From assembly GCA_035578155.1 (NCBI GenBank), contig JAPWDM010000001.1, positions 8,396,670 to 8,460,669 on the forward strand: a stretch of 64,000 bases of DNA, given 5' to 3'. Origin of the DNA: Brachynemurus nebulosus. Its lineage: Eukaryota > Arthropoda > Insecta > Neuroptera > Myrmeleontidae. Positions 23,656-37,080 of the stretch are shown here, in pieces (positions within the stretch are counted from its first letter, which is position 1; each line of letters opens with the position of its first letter). Both the position numbers and the translations under genes were made by a program. The notes beneath the pieces are model-generated. The model did not search any database. It worked only from the letters and a program-made list of their open reading frames with translations, and was not told where the DNA came from.

Positions 23656-25920
23656 TCAAATGATTAAAAAATACATTTTGAGTTTTACAATTATTATGAT
23701 GGTACGATTAAAGAGCCGTATTTCTATACATTTCTAGAATGGTAGGTTGCCGACCTGGAAGTTTGGTGGAGATTTGGCCTGATTTGCATACTGAATGTTA
23801 TTAATGTATTTATACGTATATAAAAATATTATAAATTATAAAATTGATGTATCAATATAATACAGAAATATAGAATATTATTATATGTTAATGTACTGCG
23901 AGCCTGTAACTGATTTTGATTTTGAGATAAATAAATAAATAATTACAAATATTTGATATTTATTCAAAAAAATTGGTAGGTATATGTAAAAAATATATGT
24001 TAATTATTTAGATTAGGTTTATTTGATTACATTAAATTTCACGTTGGTGAAATAGCTAGATGCTAATCGCAATAAAAATAGTATCAAATAATATTAATAG
24101 TTAATAAATAAAAAATTTATAAAAATAGTTCTATCGAAGTTATCTGACTGTTGAAGCCAAAAACAATTTTGTCGGGAGAAACGGAATAGGGGATACCTAA
24201 TGCAAAATCGATAATAGATATTCAATAATGTTAATAATTAAGTGAATATGTATATAAGTTTTTTTTGGTTTTTGTAGATGCTTCAGTCGTAGCTAAACAG
24301 TTAATGTGAAACATGACTTTCTGTATATTCTAATATTTAATAAAAAAAATAAAAATAAAAATGTAGAGTTAGTTGTAATAATATTATTTATTGTCGTATC
24401 TGTTAATATTTTATACAATAAAATCAAACGCCATACATTAATTATTAGTTATCTAAAGTGCTAATCGTTAATTAAAGGGAAAATGATTCACTGTAGAGAA
24501 GTGTGGCACATAGCTTCCTCGAATTCATAATAGAATAGTTGTATAAATCGGTGAAATGTATAAATAATAAGAAGTGGACACTTATTTATTTAATTATTCA
24601 TTTAAATCAACTCATTTGCTCTATTCTTCATCGAGGCCTTTATTTATTATCGGTTCTCCTCTGCTGTAATTCACTTTTTAAATAGGTCATAATGTTGAAA
24701 ACATCTAAAATGGTTATGGCATTATCTTTTATTAATCATTTTGTTAAAAATACTAATAAAGCAATATGCCAGTTTGGAATTTTGAAAGTGTCTCTTTGAC
24801 TCACGTGTTAAAAGTTAGAAAAATATGTCCCTAAAAGAAAAATTTTGAAAATTTTTAAAGTTATAGCCATTTTAAGTTAGAATCAAATATCACGTATTTT
24901 ACTTCAAAATTTTAAATGCAGTTTTCTTAAAAATACTTTTTTCAAGCTGCACGACGTGATATACCCGAAAGAAAATGAACTGAGAGATGCGCAGAAACAC
25001 ATTTTAAAATGGATCAGTCTAAGTCATTTTGAAGAATGAAGATAAGGTCGATATCTGTCAAATACATGTGTCTTATGAACCAGAGGCCAGTGAGTTGTTT
25101 ATTTTACCCACTCCACCTGCGCAAACGAAGACAGGTCCCTTACTTCAAAATGTTTTGACTATATCTCAAGTTATACTCATTCAGTCGACCTACTAAGCGC
25201 GTTTTATGTACATAGGCTAAAAATATGTACTGCGAATATCGCTCTAAAAATTTGAGAATATATTTTTACAGTGTTTTGCTATTAAAGATATTTTTTTCCT
25301 TAAAAATTATTTTAGCATATTTGTTTTGAGTTATTTTTTCGTGGATGATTACGGCTTGTATTGTATCATTATTCATTATCATTACTATATAGAAATGAAT
25401 TTTTTCACACGCGTGATAAAATGTAGATAGTTTATATCACGCGTGAAAAAAAGTAAACCATTTGACACTATCACAGTAAACTACTCGTATAAAGTTAACT
25501 TTTTAATTCAGAATTGCAAAAATCATATTTAATAGGTGTCTGTTTTTATTAAAGCGCATAGTACTCTTCAGTTTTATGCTATTATGGTTATAATTATGTT
25601 ATTGAAATTTTTCACAATAGGTAAATATATTCGACGAAATTACCATTCAAAAAATAAATAAATAATGAGCTTTGTAAATAACTCAACGAATACGTTATTA
25701 TTTAACTTTCCTTTTGTGATTAAATAATTTAAAAAGAAGCACTCAGGAAAGGAAAAACGCTATATAATAATTTTTCTTTATCCTCGCGTAGAAAATAAAA
25801 ATACTAAACAGTGTGGCACCTTATTATTAAGTGAGCAAAACCAATTTGCATAATATAATTTTAACAAACTTCTTCCTGAATAGCTTCTTTAAATGGTAAC
25901 ACGAGTTATCTGATTAACTA
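23656..25920. other. AT-rich sequence, nothing recognised
   Basis: No ORF or repeat boundary supported. A short inverted pair, TTTTTTCACACGCGTGATAA at about 25400 and TTATATCACGCGTGAAAAAA at about 25432, could form a hairpin. Confidence 0.5.
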
Positions 25921-25951
25921 CGTATGTATGTGTATGTATGTATGTATGTAG
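25921..25951. repeat. (ATGT)n microsatellite
   Basis: About seven imperfect ATGT units followed by AGGTACC. Confidence 0.85.
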
Positions 25952-28049
25952 GTACCAAAACAACCACAACTCAAACTTGAACTCTCATTATATGGATGAA
26001 CAAAGGGAAAGGTGTAATTTAAAAATTGATTTATAACATGTTTCACGTACTTTTATCTTAACACATTATTTTGACACACGATTGTAACTGTTTATACAGA
26101 ATGTTTCACGCAACCAAGAACATAGGTATAAACTTCAACATATTATGTATGTGGAAAAATTAGTTGCGGATCAAAAGTACTTTATTTTGTTGTTACTAGA
26201 CATTTAAAACATTACATTAAGTAGTTAGAAATGCCAAAAGAGAAAGTTTTATTGGAGAATATTTTTGTTATTCCTAATCTGAGGTACGCATTTTTTTTTC
26301 AGTCTAAAAAATACAATGGCGCCGCGCCGTGGGCGCAGGTCGAACGCAGACGTTTTTTTTTTAAAGAAGTGCATGGTATGGGGAGCATAATAATTTTCAA
26401 ACAGTAACCAGAAACTAATTTTTTTTCTTAATTTACATTAGTAAGTTTTAAAAATCGATAAAAAAATCAACCTTGATATTTTTATAAAAAATTTATTTGT
26501 TAACCAATTCCAGAAATCAACCACTCCTTAGATAATCAATCTATGAAACTAAAAAATTGCTGCAGTTACCATGCTCACCGTTTTGGAAAACGTAGTTTCG
26601 AGAAAAAAGTATACATATATAAAGTTTCAAAAAGTGTTTATGGTTTTTTGTGTTTTTGCCTATCATCAACACCATCTGTGAGTTATTTATGGAAGTATAA
26701 CTAATCTGTAATTTAAAAAAGGTTATCGAGCCAGCTAGGAGATTTTAAAATGTTACCCACAGTAAAGTGATGTTTTTAAACGTTTTCAATCTCACTAAGT
26801 CGTTGGAAAAAGCATAAAAATAATCATTCTTTGATCCCAACAATTTTAAAATTTGAATGTACTTATTTCTTTGTAACAGACTGTATGTATGATAAAGATA
26901 CACATTTATACTGAATTGTGTTGCTTTGTTCCTGTATTTTTTTTTTTTTATTTACCTTTGTATTTTATTTTTTTCTCTAATAAGGGAAATGTGAACTGCT
27001 GGGAGACGGAGAAAAAGGAGATTTATAATAAGGTCGTGTTTGGGTGTTTTGCTCCCTTTCATTTGATTGTAAGGGATTTGGTATCTACTAATTTGATTTT
27101 TAATTCTTTATGATTTTTATTTGACAGACATATTTAAAGGACAGGCATCATATCTGTTTGTATACAGATTTGGTAAATATTCAGTAGTTATATTTAGCTC
27201 ATGTAGAATGGATGAGTGGTATTATGAATTTATGAAAATGTCCAGTATCGGCTGACCTAATTCCAAAGATGTAATTACTTTTTTTTTTCTGGAAAAAAAT
27301 GAACAAAAAAGATAATCAAGAGAAAAGATGTTATCCAAGCGTATGTTGGACAAAATGTTTTATTTCAAAGTTAAAAAGAGTTGTTAAATATATAAAAAAA
27401 AATATTAAAAAATATATAAAAGGATACCAGAGGATAAAATAATTTTTGTAGGAATTTTAGGTATTATTTGGAATATTTCTTCAGGGCCGCATTTAGGACT
27501 CCAGTGCTCCCAGGCATTAAGCATCGTTAATTCTCTACTCATTCATCTCCAAAAAAATCCAATTTCATCACAAATAATGTAAATACTTCTGAACGGTTTA
27601 GCTGAAAAAAGTTCCAATTATCAATAGTTTTTCCGAAGATGGCATTTACAATTCTTCGTGTAAATAATCCTTTTTGTCGAATTTTTTTGTATAGAAATGA
27701 CAAATTCTATTGGATTAAAGCATATCAGTTCATCATACTATTGATAATTTGTGCTATAAAAAAAATTTACTGGTATACAAATTTCTAAAATAGAGGCACA
27801 ATTGACTCTAAATTTACGCCGGGCAACACTCAGGTTGCAAAATTAATTTAAAACAAAAATTTCATAAACTTTTTCTTAGTTCAATACTTCCCTGCTTACC
27901 TACATGCTTCCCTGCATCAAGTCCAGAAAACTGCGTCTTAGAATTAAGTTTGAAATTGTCCTAACTTAGAAATAAAATTTAAAAAAAATAGACCAGAACT
28001 CTTTGATGTTCTTACTTAAGACTGCGATCTACTTATAATTTTAAATTTA
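25952..28049. other. AT-rich sequence, nothing recognised
   Basis: Only chance ORFs (for example 26889-27113). The short CG-rich run at 26320-26350 (GGCGCCGCGCCGTGGGCGC) stands out but has no assignable role. Confidence 0.5.
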
Positions 28050-28472
28050 GGTAGCGACTACACTGGATATGAATTCATCTGAATATTCAATTGTGCAAAT
28101 TCGTACGAGTTCACTCGAATTTAATATGAATTGAACAAATTAAACATGCGTAGTTATACTGCTTACGTTATTTTTGTCTGAGCTCGTATAACTTTTTGAT
28201 ACGAACGAAAATATTTTTTAGATTTTTGAGACGAATTCGGAATTTCGGACGAAGAAAATAATAGATTTAAAAAATTAATACATAATTCTTGTTGAACAAA
28301 GGCCGTCTTTATAGGATTAAAAAAAATAAATATTATCACAACTGTCTATATTCTATAAATAGAAATTTTAAAAACGGTGATTCTTATAAATAAAATTCGG
28401 TAGCTGATCGCCCATTGTTTGGTATCATACGAATGAATTTCGTACGAATTCGTATCCAGTGTAACCGCAGCC
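28050..28472. mobile_element. MITE with ACACTGGATA inverted termini
   Basis: The left end GGTAGCGACTACACTGGATA matches the inverse of the right end, TATCCAGTGTAACCGCAGCC, over about 20 bp with mismatches. The flanks are TTTA on the left and TTAA on the right, so a decayed TTAA duplication (piggyBac-like) is possible. No coding sequence. Length is 423 bp. Confidence 0.65.
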
Positions 28473-29363
28473 TTAAACTAAACGATATACACGTAATAAT
28501 TTTGACTATATCGGTACAAAATCCATCATAATTGTATCATCAAATGGACCACCGACAAAAGAATTCATTATTAGACCATTTGAAAACAATTCACTAACTG
28601 ATGAACGTAAGCACATATATACTTATAATTGCTTTCCAAGTAACAAAGTGTATGAAACGAGATGCGTCGTGACTGTATGCGTGATATTTAAAAATACAAT
28701 GTACATATACATAACCACAAATAATTACAAGATGGAGTAATTATCAAATGTTTTGCCATTTTCTTTTTAAATGCCATTTTATATTCCTTTTTGTGTAGTA
28801 GGCATATGTATAAGTATACGCTTGGCGCTTACCCACTCTTTAAATTTTAATAATGTATCAAATGACAAAATTATTCTTCCCGATTCGACGGCTCTTCAGA
28901 GTGTGTATAGAATTTTACATTATATATGTATCGTTAGTGGGTATATCGTTAAAAGAAAAAAAAGTGTATTTAATAAATTTTTCTTTGCTTCACATTTTCT
29001 CAAAAAAAAAAAGATAATAAGCACATTATTGTGTTTTAAGTTATTTCAAAATGTACTGTACAGAGAATGTAGATCATTAAAAATGAAACAGATAGAAAAA
29101 ATAGACCATTATAAGAGGTTTAATTATTCTGTTCATGTAATATGTACAGCTTAGAGAGCCTATTATCTAATGACTATTCGACTGATTTTTTAGAAATTTA
29201 TATCAAATATATAATTATATAAGTAGATGCTTTATATTATTACTTCGTATGTCAACCAAACTTGTATGTCGATATCTGTAGAAAAATATTTTTCTTTAAT
29301 GCAAAAACTAATTTTTTTTTAATATTTTCCTTAATTTTTTATTTCTTTCAAATTGTTTTGGTT
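28473..29363. other. AT-rich spacer, no recognised gene
   Basis: The 127-codon frame at 28771-29154 has no recognisable domain and its composition follows the local base bias, so it is not called a gene. Confidence 0.45.
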
Positions 29364-29365
29364 TA

Positions 29366-29660
29366 CAGTAGAAGCCCCGTAAACTTGCGCTCCATAAACT
29401 TGCTGTCTCTCTAATCTTGACTGGATAATTTCTCTACTCTTGACAATATTTTCTCCCACCATGATTTTTCCGTAACTAATTAAATTCGTAATTAATGACG
29501 CGTGTAGTGTATATTTGGTATCCTTCTCTACCTATCTCTTTTTTTAGATTTAAATTGGGTATATTGCGCATTCAGTGCGCATAGGGGTAGTAAATAGTGG
29601 GAGTGTCAAGACTAGAGAATAGTCCTGAATATGCTTGTCAAGATTAGGGAGCTTTTACTG
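29366..29660. mobile_element. pogo-like MITE with TA duplication
   Basis: The left end CAGTAGAAGCCCCGTAAACT is inverse to the right end GATTAGGGAGCTTTTACTG, and TA lies on both sides (29364-29365 and 29661-29662). Internal CTCTAATCTTGAC and GTCAAGACTAGAGAA blocks near each end are also inverse repeats. At 295 bp and without an ORF it is a typical MITE of the pogo/Tigger type. Confidence 0.85.
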
Positions 29661-29678
29661 TATCAACATTCTACATAA

Positions 29679-31093
29679 GGTAATGGTACCAGTAGTTGAC
29701 ACTATAAGAAAAAATTTTAAGTATTTTTAACTTTGGGAAAGGAAATTCTATTAAGTGAGCTTTAAAATCATATTTTCTGTTTACTTTAGAGGGTAACGAA
29801 AGGTGAATTGGTACATAATAGAAAGAAAATAATGAAATTTTCCTTTGGAAAAATTTAAAATAAAATTCCTAAAATAGAGTCAGTAGTTGACACTTTTAAT
29901 TTTACAATTTTCAGTAGTTGACATCAACCAATGTTTTAAACAAACTAAGAAGGCGGTTTTAAATTTCCTACAGAAAGTCATGAAACACTACCAAAAATAT
30001 AAATGTGAAAAATGGACGAGTTCTATTTCATCATCTTCACTGGAAAAAGAGTTGAAATCAAAATAAGCTGTTAAGTTTCAAACACATTTTTCTTACAAAA
30101 TCGGAATAAAATAATATGATTTTAAAAATACACATTTTTTAATGCCATTAATAGATATTTTATATTAGAACTTAACAAGCTTTTAAAATTAAATAAAACG
30201 TACCGAGTGTATAAAAAAACTGGCTAAGTTTCAATGTAAAATTTCTCTTAATTACTTTTAAAAAGTTTGATGTATTTTTAAAATCTATTTTATTTCGATT
30301 TCGCAGGAACAATGTGTTTGAAATTTGACGGTTTGACTGTCATCTTAGTTGTTACTTTAACTTGACAATCATTAAAAACACACATTTTTTGTTACACCTG
30401 ACTCCATGAAATTCAAAAGATGTTTTGCAGCTACCGTAATCGGAATTTCTCATAATCTAAATAGTGGCAAGTTATAAATTGTGTTCTAGTAGTTGACACT
30501 AAATGAGTTAGTAGATGACAGGAGGGTAGGGAGCGACAACTACTAGATCCCGACGTTGAAAATATCTTTTAAAATAACTCACTGAAATCTCAGAGGAAAT
30601 ACAATAAATTACCGTTAAGATATACAAATAGTATTATTGCATCATTAGTTGACACTGATGTCAACTACTAAAATTTGACTTATATCAGGACCCAGTAGTT
30701 GACACTCACAGATGACAAGCTCCTGGCGCAGAAATTATCAGTTAATGAATTTTAGCATCAACTTCCATCTATTTATAATCGATTCCAATCATTTTCAAAC
30801 ATAAAAAATATGTGTTTTTTCAAAACTGAAAAATCAGAAAATTTACCTGCTTATATATTACGATTACAAAAAGAACATTTATCAGAATTAAAACATGCAT
30901 TTATAAAATATTTAATTACATCAAAATTGACGGTAAGCTTTGCGAGATAATTATTAACATGAAAACTAGATTGCTGTATGTGACCAACTAGATTTATATC
31001 AATTAAAAAAAGCTCTTGATTGTTTTATAATAACAGATTAAAGTTGCAAGTGTCAACTACTAAAGCACTGTCAACTACTCATACCATTCCCTG
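29679..31093. mobile_element. Non-autonomous element with iterated AGTAGTTGACACT
   Basis: The ends GGTAATGGTACCAGTAGTTG and CAACTACTCATACCATTCCC form inverted repeats. The motif AGTAGTTGACA recurs in both orientations near 29690, 29880, 29912, 30490, 30645, 30662, 30692, 31050 and 31071. There is no coding sequence of note. No clean target duplication was found. It starts 17 bp after the MITE at 29366-29660. Confidence 0.7.
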
Positions 31094-32929
31094 AATACCT
31101 GTACCTATAAAAAATATTCAAAAAATTTTTAAAATTCTTTTTCTATCATAATTATAGAGGCCAAATTGCCAGCTATGTGGAAGCTTATTGTAGAGTATAT
31201 GATGTTAAAATCAGAGGTATGGTAAAGGGGGACGGGGATGACATACTAGATGGGATCTCGGAATGTTTGATCTTTGTAGCACTTTAATATCATTGCAAAG
31301 AAAATGCCAAACCTCAAAAATACCAATCAAATTGTTTGCTTGTAAACAAATTCCCGAAACTGTCTTTATTTTAGCCTCTCTGAAAGCATTTTCCCCTTAA
31401 GTAAAGTGCTTAATTGCACGAATGTGTAAGATGTTTTACAATCGAGTTAGATACTATACTTTCTCTACGACTAAGATGAAATTCTCAATAAATAATATAA
31501 ATTTGGTACCAATACATTAAAATTATGTAAAATTTGAAATTTATTAAACAGAAATGCCAAGGTGCAGTTGTAAGGTAAAAAATTTATACAGGTTTTATTT
31601 TTTAATATATGTAATATACAATACAAAAATTAATGAAAGTATAGAACACGGCGGTTTTTTTACACAAAGGCGTGTGTAAAGCACAAAATTTTGTACAGCT
31701 GTATGTCAAACATAGCTCACCTAAATAGTATTTTGTACAATAAATAAGCAATTTCATGGTAGTCGTAGATGAATATGTATAGCTTTCTATATAATATGTA
31801 CCCGTATCAATTTTCACTGTTCGATATTTTGAAATAGTTAATTTTATAAAATTTGATAAAAATCATTGATATTGAATATGAACACATAATTATTATTGCA
31901 TACATATTATGAGTCTATCTATACTGAATATATTTTTACAGGCTTATTTATTTAAATATTAAATGCGTTTGATATAATTAATATTCAATATATCAGCATA
32001 ATTATCGCACAAAAATGATCAAAAAATATATTTATAAACCAAAAGAGTGCGGATAATAATTATAATAAAAAAAAATTAATGCATTTTTAATAGGATGGTT
32101 TATATGTTGTTAATATTATGAAATGAAATGTTGATGTTTGCCTATGATAGTTATATAATAATATGTATTAGGTTTTTTATTGATTAGCGAAAAAAATGTG
32201 TAGAACCTGTAATACGTATAACAAAACTGATTCGGTCAGAAGAGTGCTTTAAGCTGTCTTTTGAATTTTTGCTACAAGTAAATATCTAAAAGTCAGAATA
32301 AGTTTCGTTCTTATATAAACTTGAATTAAAAATTTGATAAATTACTGAAATATGACGGTAAAAGATGGGCGTCAGTTATTTTTTCAGTTGTGTACAATAA
32401 ATTTTTACGTTGTACAGAACGAAAAATAAATATACTACGGAGAAATAACAAAAATTTTTATCGTTTAAAAATATTTTTTACATTTTGTTATAAAAAAAAA
32501 AAACAATTCTTATTTCTCGTAAATATTTCATTTGTGGGTGTTTGGTTTTCTTTATTTTGCGTCCAGTTCTTTGTTCTAATATATTTTAAAATGTATAATA
32601 TACTGTGGGAAGCTTCTAAATCTCATCCCATTTGTCATACCAATAAAATTAACAAATTATTATTGTTATATTTACGCAAAATATTCACGAAATGTAATTT
32701 ATAGGTTCATGTACATCCGACATTGTCTATCTAATATATCCTCATTTTCTGTTTGTTGTTTATCTTTCATAAACGTAATTATTCTATCAGAAACGAAATT
32801 TTTTCCCTATATAAGTATGGTATACCTACTAAAATTATAAAATGTAAACAATTTCTACTCTAATTCTACTAACTGGAAATAATTTAATAATGGAATTCTG
32901 AAACCAGAAAAATACTAGTTCATTGGTAT
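31094..32929. other. AT-rich sequence, nothing recognised
   Basis: Chance ORFs only (minus 31602-31817, plus 32390-32704), without motifs. Confidence 0.5.
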
Positions 32930-33355
32930 CAAAACTATTGGACGGATTTCAATGAAATTTGGCATGGTGATAACTTGCTGCCTGGATCAACATCCAAAAT
33001 ACTCGTTACTTCGGGAAAATGTCTCATTAATCTTTTATTATAAAAAAATATTTCCTTCCCTCGGGAAAATACAAAAACATTTTGAAAATATGCACGCATT
33101 ACGCAAAAGCTATTGGACGGATTTTGATGAAATTTGGTGTGGTGATAACTTATCACTTGGGTCAACATTTAAAGTACTTTTTACTCCGGGAAAATATCTC
33201 ATTCCCACGAGAAAATAGAAAAATCACTTTGCGCATGTGCATACGTTACGCAAAAATTATTGTTCTATGCAAGTTCTGAATAATTATTACATTTATATAC
33301 TTCTCATTGAGTTTATAATAATGCGTCGCGCAAACGACGTCACGGGTACACCTAG
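32930..33355 (+). mobile_element. Helitron 3' end with tandem 175-bp units
   Basis: Helitrons are rolling-circle transposons that end in a short hairpin followed by CTRR. Here a hairpin CGTCG-CGCAAA-CGACG (33324-33339) is followed 12 nt later by CTAG (33352-33355), with T as the next host base. Upstream, a unit containing TTGGACGGATTTCAATGAAA is repeated at 32938 and 33113 (period 175 bp). Rep/helicase coding is absent, so the element is non-autonomous or 5'-truncated; the left boundary is approximate. Confidence 0.75.
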
Positions 33356-33599
33356 TTTTAAAATAAAATTTTAGTTTCTGTTTAAAACTGTATTCACTGT
33401 AATATTGTCTTTTTGTCATTTTCAAGTTCAATCTTTTGCAACGTGTTTGTTTGCCTCTTGTCACATGTAATGTAATCTTGTTTTTCCTGATTTTTGGATT
33501 CTTCTGTCACTCCCACCCTTTCCACTTCCACATCACAGACCACTCCCCCGTAATAAGTATAGGTAGATAAAATTGGTATATAAGGCATGTAACGAATGT

Positions 33600-33668
33600 A
33601 TAACTGACGATTCGAAACAATATTGTCACAGTTTCAAAATAAAAGTGGTATTTTTGTAAAGTAAAATA
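33600..33668 (+). repeat. Penelope-type terminal fragment (GAAAC...TGTC + AAAAGTGGTATTTTT)
   Basis: CGATTCGAAACAATATTGTC followed by AGTTTCAAAATAAAAGTGG and TATTTTTGTAAAGTAAAAT is closely related to 57770-57830. The GAAAC...TGTC part matches the second half of a hammerhead core; the first box is missing here. Confidence 0.55.
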
Positions 33669-35011
33669 TTTGTTTATTATTTAAAAATAAAATTCCCCTA
33701 TTAGGTCATATTTTATTTTTAACATGAAATAACAATTTGAATAACAATAATAATGTTTTCAAAATGTATGAAGACTTTACCGGAAATAGAAAGAGAATGA
33801 AAAGAAATTCAAGTAAAAATAAACTTATAGCAACATACGTTTGATTGTACCTTCTTTATACACCGCTCTCACATTCGTACAAATTTAAAATAGAAATCAA
33901 ACAAAACAAAGCGAAAAAAAAACTTTTAAATAAATGTACAAGTATAAATATTTTACAACAACCAGACGAAGAGAAGAATTTACGGAAAAAGAATACAAAC
34001 AAAAATTATCGTGGAAACAAAAATATATAGTATAAAATTAATGTGTCTGATATACACAGGCACATACATACACATATTGACTCATTTCGCCGTCACCCTA
34101 TTGCTACTGGCTGGCTTCACATTTGTATTTACCGGGAATACGGAACATATCAATATTTAATGCAGTTAGTTACAATGTGAAAACATCAATCTTACATATG
34201 CAAGCCAAGAATGTAAAGAATTACATTTGGGAGCACATACATGTGTACGTGTATGTTATAGGTAAGTGCATAATATAATGTTCGTAGCGGTGTTTGTCGG
34301 GTACTAAATGAGCGAATTTATCGACATTTCTCTATACCGTGTGCGCATATTATACACGTGACGTTTGTAGTTGATACAGTAGACACTGTGTTTTTGGCAC
34401 TAGAGACAAAAATTTGTGGTTTACTAGAGTTGACTAAAAATATCCACATTTGAATATACGTGTAGCTGGGGTAAAATAAACTACTTTCTATTTTTCGCCG
34501 TAATTTTCTTATATAGCACTCACGTAACTGTAAGTTTACTTGTTCAACATACTGTAAAGTATTCTTCTTGGAGCATGCAATTAGACAAAGTTATGAACCT
34601 ATATTACTAACATCAGTATATCAGAAAAATTAACCCCCAAACATGGGCGCCTATATGATGGTTTGTAGGGGGGGAGGCTACAACTAGGGGCAACAAGGAA
34701 TATATCTAATATTTTGAAAGTACCCAAAAAATTTCGATATTTCCCCCAAAAATAGCATTGACGAGCCAAAAAACTTCGTTTCGCTTCTTCCGGACTTCTT
34801 CCTACATCTAAAGGGAGCCGCTGGCCACTAATTTCGCTATTTTACACAAAAACACCATTGACGTTTTTGACCCGAAATTTTTAAATTTTCCCCCAAATAT
34901 CATCAACTTGATAAGCCCACCGAGTATGGGCGCCTATGCCCTCAAATATTATTCCCGAACCACCTCTGTTGATGTAATAGAAGTAAATTGCATATCGATA
35001 AATAATTCCAT
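33669..35011. other. AT-rich spacer with a possible decayed element
   Basis: Between 34640 and 34950 the block ATGGGCGCCTAT occurs twice (34646 and 34927), with a G-run and C-runs between, resembling a worn DNA element also hinted at in 61425-61715. Boundaries are not clear. Confidence 0.35.
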
Positions 35012-35138
35012 ATGCAGCAACTACATTCTCGCGAAGTTAACCGAGTACAAGAGTGTAGAAGGTCACTTCGTTGTTCTTTGTGGTGTGTACTTCGGCGAGG
35101 AACCTCGTCCTACCTCGGCGAGAATGTAGTTGCTGCAT
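35012..35138. mobile_element. Short MITE (ACATTCTCGC family), copy 1
   Basis: Ends ATGCAGCAACTACATTCTCG and CGAGAATGTAGTTGCTGCAT are perfect inverse repeats of 20 bp around 127 bp. The interior contains GTCACTTCGTTGT and GAGGAACCTCGTCC. Related copies lie at 39211-39386 and 48418-48530. Confidence 0.85.
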
Positions 35139-36587
35139 TAAAAAGAGTAACTGCGACAATATAAAATTTGGCTCATATAACTTCTAACATATATGCAGAC
35201 GCCAGACATTACATCCTTTGGTGCGTTGTTTAAAGAATCACGTACATGAGGAGATGACAAAATCTTTGAGGTTTTATAGGAATTTATCTTGTACGGAAAT
35301 ATTCTGTGAAACATAATAAAAAAAAAACTGATGTGAAAGATTCCGCGCGCAATCTTACACAACTGCCTATTATCAACAATATCATCCTGTGAGAACCATT
35401 CATCCATCCTAATCTTAGTGGTCAAGGTTAGTTTGTGACTAACCTTCGCAAGCCTCAGGGACATTTATAACTTTTGATTTACTTCAAAATAAAACGTAGC
35501 AACACACTCAAATCCGAAAAATATCAAATTTTGTCGAAAATTTCAAATTTGATTGGAATGTTACGAATTTCCTGTTCCTATTTCGAGAAAAACCGTGTGC
35601 ACTGTCTTACCAACCGTGCAGTTACGACACTCCACCTTAATATAAGCTACTTTTGTGATAGAATCAAATATACATCTACAGCATGCAAATAAAACTAACA
35701 CTGTAACTTGCATGGGTTATTTGTTTGTTCCCGACTCAATTCAATTTCAATAGCGCCATGTCGGTTCTGTTTCAATCATTTCATTGACATATTTACACAG
35801 CGAAAAGTATAGTATAGGCCAAATCTATTAAAAATGGTCTGACGTCCATTAAACTAATGCAAAAAATGACGCACAATGAGACAACTTAGCTTTCTTTCTT
35901 AGCAACTTAAGATTGTACGTCTCACAGTGCTTCATTTGTTAATGACGATAACAGCTGCCACCTCTACTAAAAGCTATTCATAAACCCAAATACGAGACGT
36001 GGCGAGCAAAGAAATAAGTACAATAAGTACGATAGCATTTTCTGACTGTATACCTTATATTTATTTTATTTATCCCGAGGTAAATACGGTGAGTAATAAT
36101 ACCTAATGGATTGATCAAGTAGGTATAGACTTTACCTATACAGTCTCTCATACATATTTTAGTATAATGGTTATTTATTCTATTTAGAATTCTGTGATGG
36201 ATGTTGTTATTGTAATGTTTTGGTACTGTGATGTATGTGTATACGAATATTGTACAATACAGTATAATAATTAATTAAATAAAATTGATTCAAGATCTTC
36301 ATTCAAGATAAAAGTATTTATCTGTTGTTAATGATATTTGTAACGCTATTGTTTTTGATATACGCCCCTATTCAACGAAATAAATGGTCTATCAGTGAGT
36401 GATTCATTTTATCAAAATTGCCCACTGGAAAAAGTAGAGATAAAATATATAATATAGTATAGGTATCATTTAAAATTTACTATAAAAATTCAGTTTGTAA
36501 TAAACTAGTTTTAGATTGCAGGAAAAATAAGTGTAGTATTTTCTTTGTTTTCAGGACTACTAAGTCAAGGCGCTAAATGTAGTCACT
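35139..36587. other. No recognised gene
   Basis: The frame at minus 35138-35464 (108 codons) has no recognised domain and no supporting neighbour. Nothing else is called. Confidence 0.45.
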
Positions 36588-36900
36588 TTTGAAATATTAT
36601 TTCACCTCCAAAATGAAAACTTTCGCGAGCATTTTACGTTTCGAAACTTCCTGATCAATTTTGGTTTAGTGTCTATATATCTATCTGACTGTTCATCTGC
36701 CACGTCCAAATGATAAAACCTCGAAACTATTTAATCGTTCTTTATGAAATTTTCAGAAATTTTCATGCGGTTTAGTTCTTAAATGCTCCTCTATGAATTT
36801 TATAAAATTACAGTGTTACCATAAAATCCCATTAGACGTCGATGCCTTACTACTAGTCCCATTTCGCTTAAATTTTGGTATCTGAGAAATCTATTCACAA
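36588..36900 (+). repeat. Dispersed ~330-bp repeat, copy 1
   Basis: Aligned in order with 49376-49695 and 61799-62090: GTCACTTTTGAAAT, CCTCCAAAATGAAAA, ATTTTACGTTT, GATGAAATTTTCAGAAATTT-like, TGCGGTTT, TTATTAAAT-like and TAGTTCCACTTCGCT-like blocks. No ORF is shared, so it is a non-coding dispersed element. Confidence 0.75.
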
Positions 36901-36951
36901 ACTGACGATATGCAATTACTGCCGATTACTTACCTGCCTGGGAAGTAGAGA

Positions 36952-37080
36952 TGTCGACTCTCCAAAAAAAGATCGATTTTTGGATCGATTTATCGAAATT
37001 AAAAAAATCGATTAAAAAAAAACGACTAAAAAAATCGATTCTATAAGATCGACCTGAAAAATCGAAATTTTGAAAAATTC
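36952..37080. repeat. ATCGATT-iterated block
   Basis: GATCGATTT/AAATCGATT occurs about eight times in about 120 bp, beginning at GTCGAC. It has the same form as the other motif-iterated ends listed here but no partner end was found. Confidence 0.5.

Noticed and set aside
28771..29154. 127-codon ORF
   Set aside because: The longest plus-strand ORF of its region but with no motif, no neighbour support and AT-driven composition.
32935..33279. Overlapping ORFs in both strands
   Set aside because: They translate the tandem units of the Helitron tail, which explains the repeated peptide blocks.
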